Numbered from the stretch's first letter, positions 1 through 9,323 are shown. The stretch: 64,000 bases of DNA from Trinickia diaoshuihuensis (GCF_003390925.1 NZ_QUBS01000089.1:124001-188000), one strand, 5' to 3'. Numbers and translations are program-made. The notes: a model not told the origin generated them from the letters alone.

Positions 1-2
1 AG

Positions 3-422
3 GCCGGGACGATCGAGATCGAAGTGGGCGTCGATGCGGGCGCGCTGCAACTGACGCTCAGCGACGACGGCCGCGGTCTCGCGCTGGCCCGGATTCGTGC
101 GATCGCCGCGGAGCGCGGTTGGATTGCCGCGGACGAGTCGATCGACGACGAAGCCGTTGCCCGCTTCATCTTCCGTGCCGGTTTCTCGACGGCCAAGACC
201 GTCACCGAGGTGTCGGGGCGCGGCGTGGGGATGGATGCCGTCAAGGAGATGCTCGAGCGCGAGCATGGCCGTATCGAATTGCGCTTTACGGACGATCGGC
301 GCGGCGCGGATTTCCGCCGCTTTCAAACGATCGTGCATCTGCCCGAGTCGTGGGCCGTCGATAGCCTCGGTGCGCCGGTGGGTCGGGACACGAAGGCCGC
401 CCGCGACGATGCGCTCGCGTGA
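3..422 (+). CDS. CheA-type histidine kinase, C-terminal fragment (5' end outside window)
   Basis: Only the last 139 codons are present; the frame is open at the left edge. The visible part is the end of a CheA-class HATPase domain: the DDGRGL nucleotide-binding box, the GFSTAKTVTEVSGRGVGMD stretch typical of CheA, and a final beta-strand region ending VHLP. In ordinary CheA a CheW-like P5 domain follows here; this protein instead stops about 25 residues later, so it lacks the coupling domain. It lies 63 bp upstream of an MCP-like membrane protein and leads a run of signalling genes on the same strand. Hpt and dimerisation domains cannot be seen. The CheA-class assignment is secure; its input and output are not known. 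Confidence 0.85.
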   Translation, partial: AGTIEIEVGVDAGALQLTLSDDGRGLALARIRAIAAERGWIAADESIDDEAVARFIFRAGFSTAKTVTEVSGRGVGMDAVKEMLEREHGRIELRFTDDRRGADFRRFQTIVHLPESWAVDSLGAPVGRDTKAARDDALA

Positions 423-485
423 ATCGGGCGAGACGAGGCGCATGGGCGAAGCGAGCAAGACTAGCGGTTCGAGTTGGGGAAAGCT

Positions 486-1235
486 GTGGTTCTAACGGAA
501 TGGATGGGGGCGGGGGCGGGGGCGGTGCTCGGCTTGCTCGCGGTGGCGGCGATAGCGGCATGGGCCGGCGCCAAGCGCGCAAGCGCGAACGCGTCGCGCA
601 AGCAAGACGAGGCGATCGCGCGCCTGAACGAAGCGCATGTGCAAGAGCGTTCGCGCGCCGCCGCCGAGATGGCCGCGCGCGAGGCGAGGCTCGCCGAGCT
701 TGGCGCGGAAAACAGCCGCTTGGCCGAATCGCTCGCGCGCGAGTCCGATGAGCTTGCCCAAGCGCGGGCGGCGCTTGAATCGGCGCAAGCGCGCCGCGAC
801 GATCTGCTTGCCCATGCCAACAAGATCGAGGCGGAGGCGGCGCGGCTCAAGCAGTTCTCGGCGACGTTCGAGCGCTGGCACGAGCAGATGATTTCGCTGA
901 TGTCCCAAAACCAGGACATGCACAATAAGAACCACGAGCTTGCGCGCATCGTCAATCACGTGCTGATGGTGTCGCTCAATGCGTCGATCGAAGCGGCGCG
1001 CGCGGGCGCGGCGGGACGCGGCTTTTCGATCGTGGCGGGCGAGGTTCGCGCGCTCGCGACGCGTTCGCAGGAGTTGTCCAAGAGCTATCGCGATAGCCTC
1101 GATCGCAACGACCTCGTGACGACGGCGACGTTCCAAGACATCCAAGCGGGCGGCAAGATGATCACGGCGGCGCTCGCGAGCGTCGAGGCGCTCGCCGCGC
1201 AATTCGAATCGAAGCTCGAGAGGCGGGCGACGTGA
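486..1235 (+). CDS. Short membrane-anchored MCP-like signalling protein
   Basis: About 249 residues. An N-terminal Gly/Ala-rich hydrophobic segment (roughly residues 8-25) looks like a single membrane anchor; a long Ala/Glu/Arg-rich coiled coil fills residues 30-145; then comes an MCP hairpin-tip sequence (SLNASIEAARAG, GRGFSIVAGEVRALA). There is no periplasmic sensor, no HAMP domain and no methylation helix of normal length, so this is a stripped-down receptor. GTG at 486 was chosen because GGGGAA lies 5 nt upstream; TTG at 474 and ATG at 504 are alternatives in the same frame. Its stop overlaps the GTG of the next gene. It probably forms a signalling complex with the upstream CheA-like kinase, which is inference. 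Confidence 0.75.
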   Translation: MVLTEWMGAGAGAVLGLLAVAAIAAWAGAKRASANASRKQDEAIARLNEAHVQERSRAAAEMAAREARLAELGAENSRLAESLARESDELAQARAALESAQARRDDLLAHANKIEAEAARLKQFSATFERWHEQMISLMSQNQDMHNKNHELARIVNHVLMVSLNASIEAARAGAAGRGFSIVAGEVRALATRSQELSKSYRDSLDRNDLVTTATFQDIQAGGKMITAALASVEALAAQFESKLERRAT

Positions 1236-1768
1236 TTACTCACGCGGCGCTGGACAGTCTTGAGCGGATTTTCTTTCAAGCGGCGCGCACGCGTTTGGCC
1301 GTCGATGCGAGCCATGCCTGCGAGATCGCGCGGGTGGTCCGTCAAGACGACAGGGGGCCCAGCGCGGAGGTGATCGTGCTGACGATCGCGTCGATCGACT
1401 TTCGCATCGTGCTGCTGTTGCAGTTCGCCGACGACGACGCCACGCGCGGCTACTACGCGGGCCAGGGCGCCGGCCGTTCGCTGCGAGAGAGCGCGATGGA
1501 AATCGGCAACTTGTGCTGCGGCGCGATCAATCAACAGCTCGTCGAGCATTTTCCCGACCTCGGTATGTCCACGCCTTATGCATTATCGAGCGATTGCATG
1601 GGCTATTTGAACGAGCTCGATCCGCAGCACGTTGCCGCCTACGACATCACGATCGAGGAGACGGCGCGGCTGCGCGCGACGTTGTGCGTATGCGCGCAAC
1701 GCTCGCTGGACTTCGTCGCGCAGGTGGCCGACGTGCAAGAGAACACCGGCGAACTCGAGCTGTTCTGA
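1232..1768 (+). CDS. CheX/CheC-like phosphatase-family protein
   Basis: 178 residues, GTG start overlapping the previous stop (GTGA), so translationally coupled. Residues about 88-100 carry the CheX/CheC signature E-x-x-N-x-x-x-G (AMEIGNLCCG), the helix whose Glu and Asn act in dephosphorylating CheY in this family. The fold is otherwise divergent and the protein is long for CheX. The C-terminus ends in GELELF, a tail repeated exactly at the end of the next gene product. Likely role: control of phospho-CheY from the CheY gene at 2797. Family by motif and context; activity untested. Confidence 0.65.
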   Translation: MITHAALDSLERIFFQAARTRLAVDASHACEIARVVRQDDRGPSAEVIVLTIASIDFRIVLLLQFADDDATRGYYAGQGAGRSLRESAMEIGNLCCGAINQQLVEHFPDLGMSTPYALSSDCMGYLNELDPQHVAAYDITIEETARLRATLCVCAQRSLDFVAQVADVQENTGELELF

Positions 1769-1799
1769 GCGGCGCACGGCATCGCGAAGGTAGTGACGC

Positions 1800-2762
1800 A
1801 TGAACACGAACAAACCCGTCAGCAAAGTCCTCGTGCTCGAGGACTCGCCCGCGCAACTCGCGGCAATTCGGCGCTTTTGCGACGAGCACAACCTGATCGG
1901 ACTCAAAGCCCGCAAGAGCCGGCTCACGAGCGTGCTGCGCTCGAACATCGATCTGGGCGCCGTGCTGCTGGCCGAAGACTACGGCGGCTCAGCCGCCCAA
2001 AGCGCGGCCACGGCGAGTCGCATCGACGCATTGCGGCCCGAGTTGCCGATCATCTTGCGGCGCACGGGGCAAGGCGGGCGAGAAGGCCTGCCGCCCGCGC
2101 TGGCGGATGTCGTTTGCGCCACCTATCGCGCGGACGATACGGCGCCGCTCGTGGCCGCCATCGACGAGTATCTGTTCAGCCTCGACTATCCGAACGTGCT
2201 CGTGCGCGGCATCTCCGAAATCACGGAGTCGCGCTTGGCCGGAATGTTCAAGCACCTGAGCGTGAGCTGGGACACGCCTTGCATCGTGCGCGACCGCATC
2301 ATCTTCGGCGAGCTGTTCAGCCTCATCGCGCTCGAAAGCGCTTGGTGCCGCGGCTACATGCTGATGCAAACGGAGGAGGCGCCGCTTGCGGCCGTCGTGC
2401 GCGGCAGTGCGCTCGCGCGCGGCGCCGACGTGGATTTCCGCGCTTTGAACGAGTTGCTCGGCGAACTGACGAACTTGATCTGGGGCGCGTTCAAGGACCG
2501 CTTCCTCGGCGCGCCGGAACTGCTCGCCCGCTCGCAGGTGCAAGTGCCGCTGCTCGTCAATCACAAGCATCGCTACATCTCGTTCGGCACGGACAACCCG
2601 CAGTTGTGCTTCAAGTATCGGCTGACCGATGAAACGACGGGTGCGTCCGTCGCGCTCGATCAGCGCTTCATCTTCAGCTTGAGTTGGTCGCCCGAGGACT
2701 TCCCGGGCTCCCGCGCCGATGTCGACGCGATGATCGAAGCCGGCGAACTCGAGCTTTTTTAG
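1800..2762 (+). CDS. Degenerate receiver fused to a CheX-like domain
   Basis: 320 residues. Residues 8-125 resemble a response-regulator receiver with acidic pocket E14-D15, but the usual phosphoacceptor Asp at the end of strand 3 is Ala58 (context VLLAED), and the conserved Lys region is also lost; it may be a pseudo-receiver. Residues about 145-320 form a CheX-like domain with E-x-x-N in LLGELTNLIWG. The C-terminus is GELELF, as in the preceding gene. GAAGG lies 9 nt before the ATG. Its place between CheX-like and CheY genes suggests an adaptor or phosphatase role rather than a phosphorylated output. Confidence 0.7.
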   Translation: MNTNKPVSKVLVLEDSPAQLAAIRRFCDEHNLIGLKARKSRLTSVLRSNIDLGAVLLAEDYGGSAAQSAATASRIDALRPELPIILRRTGQGGREGLPPALADVVCATYRADDTAPLVAAIDEYLFSLDYPNVLVRGISEITESRLAGMFKHLSVSWDTPCIVRDRIIFGELFSLIALESAWCRGYMLMQTEEAPLAAVVRGSALARGADVDFRALNELLGELTNLIWGAFKDRFLGAPELLARSQVQVPLLVNHKHRYISFGTDNPQLCFKYRLTDETTGASVALDQRFIFSLSWSPEDFPGSRADVDAMIEAGELELF

Positions 2763-2796
2763 TTTCTTAGATCAACGTTCATTCGAGAGGCGAGAG

Positions 2797-3162
2797 ATGG
2801 CAAAGATTCTGGTGGTGGACGATTCGAGCACCGTACGCGACGAAGTAGCCGGTTTCCTGCGCAAAAGCGGTTTGGATGTCGACACGGCCGTCGACGGCAA
2901 GGACGGGCTCGCCAAAATGAAGTCGAACCCGGGCGTGCGGCTCGTCATCAGCGACGTCAACATGCCGAACATGGACGGCCTGACGATGGTCGAAAAAATG
3001 CGCGCCGAACTCCCGATGAACGCGGTCAACGTCATCATGCTGACGACCGAAAGCAGCCCCGCCATGAAGGAACGCGGCAAGGCGGCCGGGGTGAAAGGAT
3101 GGATCGTCAAGCCGTTCAAGGGGGAGGCCGTGCTCGAAACGTTCAAGAAGCTGGCAAGCTGA
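2797..3162 (+). CDS. cheY: CheY-like single-domain response regulator
   Basis: 121 residues, a lone receiver domain with all key residues: D8-D9 acidic pocket, D53 phosphoacceptor (ISDVNMPNMDG), T83-T84 and K105 (KPF). GAGAGGCGAGAG precedes the ATG. It closes the signalling operon that begins with the CheA-like kinase and is probably that kinase's phosphorylation target. No output domain is present, so it acts by protein contact, as flagellar or pilus CheY proteins do. Which machine it controls cannot be read from the window. Confidence 0.88.
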   Translation: MAKILVVDDSSTVRDEVAGFLRKSGLDVDTAVDGKDGLAKMKSNPGVRLVISDVNMPNMDGLTMVEKMRAELPMNAVNVIMLTTESSPAMKERGKAAGVKGWIVKPFKGEAVLETFKKLAS

Positions 3163-3182
3163 GGAAACCGGCCGCGCGACGC

Positions 3183-4133
3183 TCAGCCGGAGACGACCGC
3201 CGCGTCGCGGGCGTTGTCGTCGTTTGCCCGCGGCCCTTGCCCGCGCGCGGCGCTGCCGCCGAGGCCGTCCGCTAGTAGCGCTTCGCGCAACGCGTGAAGC
3301 GCCGCAGAGTCGTGGCCCCGCCGCCAGATAAGCAGCGTCGGCACGATGCCGAGCGGCCCGAGCGGATGGATCGCGACTTCGCGTGCGCCGCCGGGCAGCA
3401 CATCGAGCACCGAGCGCGGCGCCACGGCCACACCGGCGCCCGCCGCCACGCAGGCGACGATCGCATGGTACGAGCCCAATTCAAGCGTGCGCGCGGGCCG
3501 CAGACCATGGTCGGCATACCACTGCTCCACGTAGCTGCGATAGGCGCAACCGCGCTCGAACGCAACCAACGTGGAGAGCGCGACGTCGTTGGCCCCCTGA
3601 ATCGCCCGGTGGCCGCGCGGCGTGACCATCACCAATTGCTCCTCGAAGACGGGAACGGACTCGAACTCCTGCGTCAGCAATGACGCATCGGGCGGCGTCG
3701 CGATCAGCGCCGCGTCGACCTCGAATTCGCGCACGCGCTCGATCAGGCAACCCGTCGTGCCGGTGGCCAGTTCGAGCTCAACCTCGGGCCAATGCTGGTG
3801 ATAGGCGGCCAGTATGCGCGGGAGGCGGCTTGCAGCCGTGCTCTCCATTGCTCCCAACGCCAGTCTGCCGCGCGGGCGATCTTCGCGCAGCGCATGCCGG
3901 GCTTCGTCGGCCAGCGCCAGCAGCCGCTCGGCGTAGGGCAAGAGCGTTCGTCCCGCCGGCGTCAGCACGAGCCGTCGCCCCTCACGGACAAACAGCGGCG
4001 TGCCGAGCTGCTCCTCGAGCTGCTTGATGCGCATCGTCACGTTCGACTGAACGCGGTTCAGTTTGGCGGCGGCGCGCGTCACCCCGTTTTCCCGCACCAC
4101 GGCCCGAAAGATTGTCAGCGCGGCCAGATCCAT
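3183..4133 (-). CDS. LysR-family transcriptional regulator
   Basis: 316 residues from ATG at 4133, chosen because GGAGAG precedes it and the LysR helix-turn-helix starts at once (MDLAALTIFRAVVRENG). DNA-binding domain residues 1-60, effector-binding domain about 90-290. It is divergent from the MFS transporter gene at 4312 with about 180 bp between them, the usual arrangement of a LysR activator and its target. The C-terminus has a short polar tail. The 3' end faces the CheY gene 20 bp away. Ligand unknown. Confidence 0.9.
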   Translation of the reverse strand: MDLAALTIFRAVVRENGVTRAAAKLNRVQSNVTMRIKQLEEQLGTPLFVREGRRLVLTPAGRTLLPYAERLLALADEARHALREDRPRGRLALGAMESTAASRLPRILAAYHQHWPEVELELATGTTGCLIERVREFEVDAALIATPPDASLLTQEFESVPVFEEQLVMVTPRGHRAIQGANDVALSTLVAFERGCAYRSYVEQWYADHGLRPARTLELGSYHAIVACVAAGAGVAVAPRSVLDVLPGGAREVAIHPLGPLGIVPTLLIWRRGHDSAALHALREALLADGLGGSAARGQGPRANDDNARDAAVVSG

Positions 4134-4311
4134 GATTCTCTCCGACGGATGGATTGCATCAATATTATTCATTTTTCGTGATGCTTGCAGCGCGGTAATG
4201 TTCGCTGGTGGGCAAGGCTTGCGCCTCGGACCTGGCGCGGCGCGACGCATGCTTCGCAGTCTTGGTCGAGAAGCGGTGGTAGGCGGTGCGATGGCTGGTA
4301 ACGGGTGATTT

Positions 4312-5586
4312 ATGGTTCAGTTCAATTCGACAGGTGCGCGCGCGTGGCGTCGCGAGGGAGGCACGGCAAGCGCCTGGCGCGTTTCCGTGGCGTGCATGGT
4401 GGCGCTCGCGGTGGCGCTCGGCATCGGGCGCTTCGCGTTCACGCCGCTGCTCCCGCTGATGTTGCATGCCGGTTCGCTCGATTTGCGCTCGGGCGGTTGG
4501 CTGGCGTCGGCCAATTACGCAGGGTATTTCGTCGGCGCGGTGACATGTGCATTTTTGCGCGTGGAGCACGCGACGGTGGTGCGCATGGGCCTCGCCGCCA
4601 CCGCCGCGTTGACGCTGGCGATGGGCGTCATCGATAGTTTCCCGGTTTGGATGGCGATTCGATTCGCGGCGGGTATCGTCAGCGCTTGGACCTTCGTATT
4701 CGCGTCGCAGTGGGGTCTCGCGCGCCTGGCCAGGCTCGGCGCCCCGGCATGGAGCGGCGTGATTTACACGGGACCTGGGATCGGCATCGTGGCGACGGGC
4801 TTGATCGTCGGCGCGTCGGCTAATCTCGGCGCCAATGGGGGCTGGCTCGCATTCGGCGCATTGTGCGTCGCCGCGACGGCCGCCGTTTGGCGCACGCTCG
4901 CGCCGTCGCCGTCCTCCACGCAGGCGGGGGCGCGGACGAGAGAAGGGCGCCCGGCCCCGGCCGGCGGGCCCGGGCGTTCCTCGCCATCGCTTGCGCCCGA
5001 GGGCTCCACGGCCGCTGCGCGGGCGAGTGCGCGTGCGCGCCGGATGCAAAGCATCTGGCTGGTTGTCCTGTATGGAATGCCGGGCTTCGGCTACATCATT
5101 ACGGCTACGTTCTTGCCCGTGATCGCTCGGCACGCCTTGCCGGGATCGAGTTGGCCCGATCTGTTTTGGCCGATGTTCGGGGCGGCGTTGATCCCGGGGG
5201 CAATCGTCGGCGCGCGTCTGCCGCTTCGTTGGGACAACCGGCTATTGCTCGCCGCCTGCTATGTCGTGGAAGCGGCCGGCATTGCGCTCGGGATCGTATG
5301 GCCGACGGCAGCGGGTTTCGCGATCGGCAGCGTGTTGATCGGATTGCCGTTCACGGCGATTACCTTGTTCGCGATGCGCGAGGCACGTCGGTTGCATGGT
5401 GACGACGCGGCGGGTTTGATGGGTTACGCGACGGCGGCCTATGGCATCGGGCAGATCGCGGGACCGCTCGTGGCCGCGCCGATCGCGGCGCACACGGGTT
5501 CCTTCGCCCTGGCGCTGTGGCTGGCCGCGGGCGTGTTGATGCTCGGTGCCGCGGGCTTGGCGATACTGGCGGCGAAGTCGCGCTGA
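4312..5586 (+). CDS. YbfB/YjiJ-family MFS transporter
   Basis: 424 residues with about 12 hydrophobic segments and an early GIGRFAFTPLLPLM motif typical of the YbfB/YjiJ family. A long polar Pro/Ser/Arg-rich loop (about residues 200-245) separates the two six-helix halves. Inner-membrane permease, probably an exporter; substrate unknown. Divergent from the LysR gene at 4133, which is the obvious candidate regulator. ATG at 4312 has no strong ribosome-binding site close by, so a slightly later start is possible. Confidence 0.88.
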   Translation: MVQFNSTGARAWRREGGTASAWRVSVACMVALAVALGIGRFAFTPLLPLMLHAGSLDLRSGGWLASANYAGYFVGAVTCAFLRVEHATVVRMGLAATAALTLAMGVIDSFPVWMAIRFAAGIVSAWTFVFASQWGLARLARLGAPAWSGVIYTGPGIGIVATGLIVGASANLGANGGWLAFGALCVAATAAVWRTLAPSPSSTQAGARTREGRPAPAGGPGRSSPSLAPEGSTAAARASARARRMQSIWLVVLYGMPGFGYIITATFLPVIARHALPGSSWPDLFWPMFGAALIPGAIVGARLPLRWDNRLLLAACYVVEAAGIALGIVWPTAAGFAIGSVLIGLPFTAITLFAMREARRLHGDDAAGLMGYATAAYGIGQIAGPLVAAPIAAHTGSFALALWLAAGVLMLGAAGLAILAAKSR

Positions 5587-5714
5587 GGGTGTCGGCGCGC
5601 GGACGACGGGTTCATCGCTTCGTCAGATCAAAGCCGCTAGAATGGGCGCGTTCCGAGCCGTCCGAACCCATTCGAGCCGACGGGCGCCGGTTGTCCGCAG
5701 CGTTTTCAAGACCT

Positions 5715-6245
5715 ATGAGCGACTATCGATTCTGTCCACACTGCGCGAACGCGCTGATCGAGCGGCCCGACGCCGCCGAGGAAGGCGGGCGTTTGCGCCG
5801 TGTCTGTCCCGACGATACCTGCGGCTACGTGCACTGGAACAACCCCGTGCCGGTCGTGGCCGCCATCGTCGAGTACGAGGGCAAGATCTTGCTCGCGCGC
5901 AACGCGGCTTGGGCCGAAGGCGTGTTCGCGCTGATTACGGGTTTTCTGGAGCAGGGCGAGACGCCCGAGGCCGGGATCGCCCGCGAGGTGCTCGAGGAAA
6001 CGTCGCTGCACGTGCGCGAGACCGAACTCATCGGCGTCTATGAGTTCATCCGCAAGAACGAGCTCATCATCGCCTATCACGTGAAGGCCGAAGGCTCGGT
6101 CAAGCTCTCGCCCGAATTACTCGAATACCGCCTGGTCGAGCCGGCGAAACTGCGGCCGTGGCGCTCGGGCACCGGGCAAGCGCTCGGCGAGTGGATGCGC
6201 CGTAAAGGCCTGCCGTTCGAGTTCGTCGAAAAGGCGGGGCAGTGA
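5715..6245 (+). CDS. NUDIX hydrolase with N-terminal zinc ribbon
   Basis: 176 residues from ATG at 5715 (MSDYRFCPHC). The N-terminus carries a CxxC...C zinc-ribbon-like pattern (CPHC, then CPDDTC), followed by a Nudix domain with an intact box from about residue 79 (G-x5-E, then REVLEE). This layout resembles NudC-type enzymes, but the protein is shorter than NudC and the NudC-specific motif is not clear, so the substrate (NADH, ADP-ribose or another nucleoside diphosphate derivative) is left open. The same frame is open upstream of 5715 but that part lacks family sequence. Confidence 0.88.
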   Translation: MSDYRFCPHCANALIERPDAAEEGGRLRRVCPDDTCGYVHWNNPVPVVAAIVEYEGKILLARNAAWAEGVFALITGFLEQGETPEAGIAREVLEETSLHVRETELIGVYEFIRKNELIIAYHVKAEGSVKLSPELLEYRLVEPAKLRPWRSGTGQALGEWMRRKGLPFEFVEKAGQ

Positions 6246-6307
6246 AGCAGCGGTAATGCCCCCGAGACGCCGAGGTCTCGCCGCGTAAGCTTCTTGGAGG
6301 TTATTGG

Positions 6308-6328
6308 ACCGGTAAGTAACCGGTAAGT
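6308..6328 (+). promoter_or_regulatory. Tandem direct repeat ACCGGTAAGT x2 upstream of mipA
   Basis: ACCGGTAAGT occurs at 6308-6317 and again at 6319-6328, an 11-bp pitch of about one helical turn. OmpR/PhoB-family regulators usually bind such direct repeats, and an OmpR-family regulator gene lies two genes downstream (7232). It is a candidate operator for the mipA-regulator-kinase unit. The repeat is visible directly; its function is inference. Confidence 0.5.
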
Positions 6329-6376
6329 CGGGCCACTTTAAAGTCGCCCGTGTCCAACGACCTCCTGGAAGAAAAA

Positions 6377-7222
6377 TTGAAAAATTTTGCTTCGCCTCTG
6401 CACCGCCTGTTCGTGCCCGGGGCCCTATCCTTATCCTTGTCCCTATGCTTGTTCGCGCTCTCCACCGCAATGGCGCGGGCCGAAGGCGTCGACCCCGGCC
6501 AGGTCGATGCCTCGGAACCGGGATTTACGATCCTGAGCAATGCGACGAACGTCACGCGCTGGGGCCTGGGCGCCGGCGTCGGCGTGGCCGAATCGCCCTA
6601 TAAGGGCTACGGCGCGAAGGTGGATCCGCTCCCGCTCGTCTACTTCGACGATAAGTGGGTGCATGTTTTCGGTACCACGATCGACGTCAAGGTCGGAAAC
6701 TGGTACGGCTTGAGCGTTTCGCTGCGCGGACAGTTTTCGCTCGGCGACGGGTACAAGCAATCGGACGCGCCGATCCTGAACGGCATGGACGACCGCAACG
6801 GCAGCGCGTTCTGGTACGGTCCCGCGCTTGCGTGTCGCACCGCCTTCGGCACGCTCTCCGCCGACTACCTCGTGGGCGGGAACAAAGGCGAGCGCGCCAG
6901 CGTCGATTACCGCAAACCGTTCGAATTCGGGAAGGTTTCGCTCACGCCGCACGCGGGAGTGCAATGGCTGAGCGCCAAGTACGTCGATTATTATTACGGC
7001 GTGCTGCCCTCGGAAGCGCTTGCGGGCCGTCCCGCTTACACCGGCCGGGCGACTTGGAACGCGTCGCTCGGTGCGAGCGTGGATTACGCGTTGACGCCTC
7101 ACCAGAGCATTCTTCTCGACGTCGGCGTGTCGCGCCTCGGCGGCGGCGTCACCGATAGCCCGCTCGTCGGGAAGCGATTCATCCCCGAGGTCAAGGCCGG
7201 ATACATCTACCGGTTCAAGTGA
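6377..7222 (+). CDS. mipA: MipA/OmpV-family outer-membrane protein
   Basis: 281 residues from TTG at 6377, preferred because GGAAG sits 5 nt upstream and the product then begins with a normal signal peptide (MKNF... to about AMARA, 35 residues). GTG at 6350 would give a long N-terminal extension. The mature part is rich in aromatic and amphipathic strands and ends in YIYRFK, an outer-membrane beta-barrel ending. MipA-family proteins serve as scaffolds for murein synthesis and hydrolysis or as porin-like proteins. The stop is 9 bp before the response regulator, so the three genes form one operon. Confidence 0.85.
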   Translation: MKNFASPLHRLFVPGALSLSLSLCLFALSTAMARAEGVDPGQVDASEPGFTILSNATNVTRWGLGAGVGVAESPYKGYGAKVDPLPLVYFDDKWVHVFGTTIDVKVGNWYGLSVSLRGQFSLGDGYKQSDAPILNGMDDRNGSAFWYGPALACRTAFGTLSADYLVGGNKGERASVDYRKPFEFGKVSLTPHAGVQWLSAKYVDYYYGVLPSEALAGRPAYTGRATWNASLGASVDYALTPHQSILLDVGVSRLGGGVTDSPLVGKRFIPEVKAGYIYRFK

Positions 7223-7231
7223 TCAACGTTT

Positions 7232-7915
<684 letters not shown>

Positions 7916-7934
7916 CGGCAAACGCGAGCGTGTG

Positions 7935-9293
7935 ATGCTCGATCATTGGATTGGAAGTTTATCGGCGCGGCTATGGGTGACGACCGTGGTTGCGCTCGCC
8001 GCCGGCCTCACCGCGCTGGCCGGACTGCTCATTTATGTATTCGATCGCTACCCGGAGCAGACACTGGGGCGGCGCGAGGAAATCGAGATCGTACGCAACG
8101 TGGTGGCCGGGGTTCGCTTCGACAACGCCGGCCAACCCGTTTCCGTGCAGTTGCCGGAGCACGACGCGTGGCTCTTCCAGGCCGCGCCGGGAGAATTGAA
8201 GTACCGCGTACTCGATGCAAGCGGGACCGTCATGCTGGCGTCCAGCGGCGCCGTGGGCGGGGGACCGTGGCTCACGAGCGCGGGGCTCGCGCAAGCCAGC
8301 GGCCGAATCGTGCGCCAGTCTATCGGCGGGCGGCCGTTTTTTGTCGCGACGCGGCGCGTCGAAGGGGGCCGCCTCTCGTTTTTCGTTCAGACGGCGACGA
8401 GCGCACGTTTCGTCGATGCCCTGATCGAATTGAAGGTCGCCCCGATCCCCACCATGGTCAAGACGGTCGTCATGGTTGCGATCGTCATTTTCGGCTTGGT
8501 GCTCCCGTTGACCATTTACCGCGTGCTCCGGCCGCTGCGAGAGGCGTCCCGGGCCGCTGCCCGGATCGGGCCGAGCCATTTGAAAACGCGCCTGTCCACG
8601 AGCGGCGTTCCGACCGAGATCAAGCCGCTGATCGATGCGTTCAACGAGGCCCTTGCTCGCTTGGAAAAGGGCTTCGCCGTGCAGCAGCAATTTCTCGCGG
8701 CGGCCGCGCACGAGTTGCAAACGCCGTTGACGTTGATTCGCGGGCAGATCGAGCTTCAGCCCGAGATCGAAGGGAAGGGACTCTTGTTCCGCGAGATCGA
8801 TCTGATGTCGCGCCAAGTGCGGCAACTGCTGCATTTGGCCGAGGTCAGCGAGGCCCAGAATTTCGATTTCGCCGAAGTGAACCCGGTCGGCGTGGCGCAC
8901 GACGTGCTCGAATATTTGACCCGCAAGGCCGATGCAAGGCAGGTTAGGCTCTCCATCGAGGACCGGCACGCCGCGCCCAAAGTACGAGCCGATAAGGGCG
9001 CGCTCTTTATCCTGCTCAAGAACATCGTCGAAAACGCGATCAACGTGTCGCCTGCCGATGGGATCGTGATATTGACGGTGGATAGCGGATCGATTGCGAT
9101 TTGCGACGAAGGCCCCGGCATTCGCGACGAGCATCTGCCGTTTCTGTTTACGCGATTCTGGCGCGCCCCGGGCGCGCAGTATGATGGGGCGGGCCTCGGC
9201 TTGGCGATTTGCAACGAAATCGCGTTGGCGCACGATTGGACGCTGACCGTAAGCTCGCAGGCAGTTGGAACTCGGTTCACTGTCTGGTTATGA
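7935..9293 (+). CDS. Two-component sensor histidine kinase
   Basis: 452 residues. Two membrane segments (about 14-36 and 174-195) enclose a periplasmic sensor region of about 135 residues; then a linker, a HisKA domain with phosphorylated H259 in AAAHELQTPLT (Gln where most kinases have Arg), and a HATPase domain with N-box (NIVENAINVSP), G1 (DEGPGI) and G2 (GAGLGLAI). ATG at 7935 is 19 bp after the regulator stop. Partner of the regulator at 7232. Signal unknown; the link to a cell-envelope protein suggests an envelope cue. Confidence 0.92.
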   Translation: MLDHWIGSLSARLWVTTVVALAAGLTALAGLLIYVFDRYPEQTLGRREEIEIVRNVVAGVRFDNAGQPVSVQLPEHDAWLFQAAPGELKYRVLDASGTVMLASSGAVGGGPWLTSAGLAQASGRIVRQSIGGRPFFVATRRVEGGRLSFFVQTATSARFVDALIELKVAPIPTMVKTVVMVAIVIFGLVLPLTIYRVLRPLREASRAAARIGPSHLKTRLSTSGVPTEIKPLIDAFNEALARLEKGFAVQQQFLAAAAHELQTPLTLIRGQIELQPEIEGKGLLFREIDLMSRQVRQLLHLAEVSEAQNFDFAEVNPVGVAHDVLEYLTRKADARQVRLSIEDRHAAPKVRADKGALFILLKNIVENAINVSPADGIVILTVDSGSIAICDEGPGIRDEHLPFLFTRFWRAPGAQYDGAGLGLAICNEIALAHDWTLTVSSQAVGTRFTVWL

Positions 9294-9323
9294 TCGCGTT
9301 CTTGAACGATCGAAGAGGGCGCT

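Noticed and set aside
6263-6280. CGAGAC-N6-GTCTCG hairpin after the Nudix gene as a terminator
   Set aside because: Stem of only 6 bp with no T-run.
7971-9233. A 420-codon minus-strand frame opposite the sensor kinase
   Set aside because: The kinase motifs on the plus strand are complete; shadow frame.
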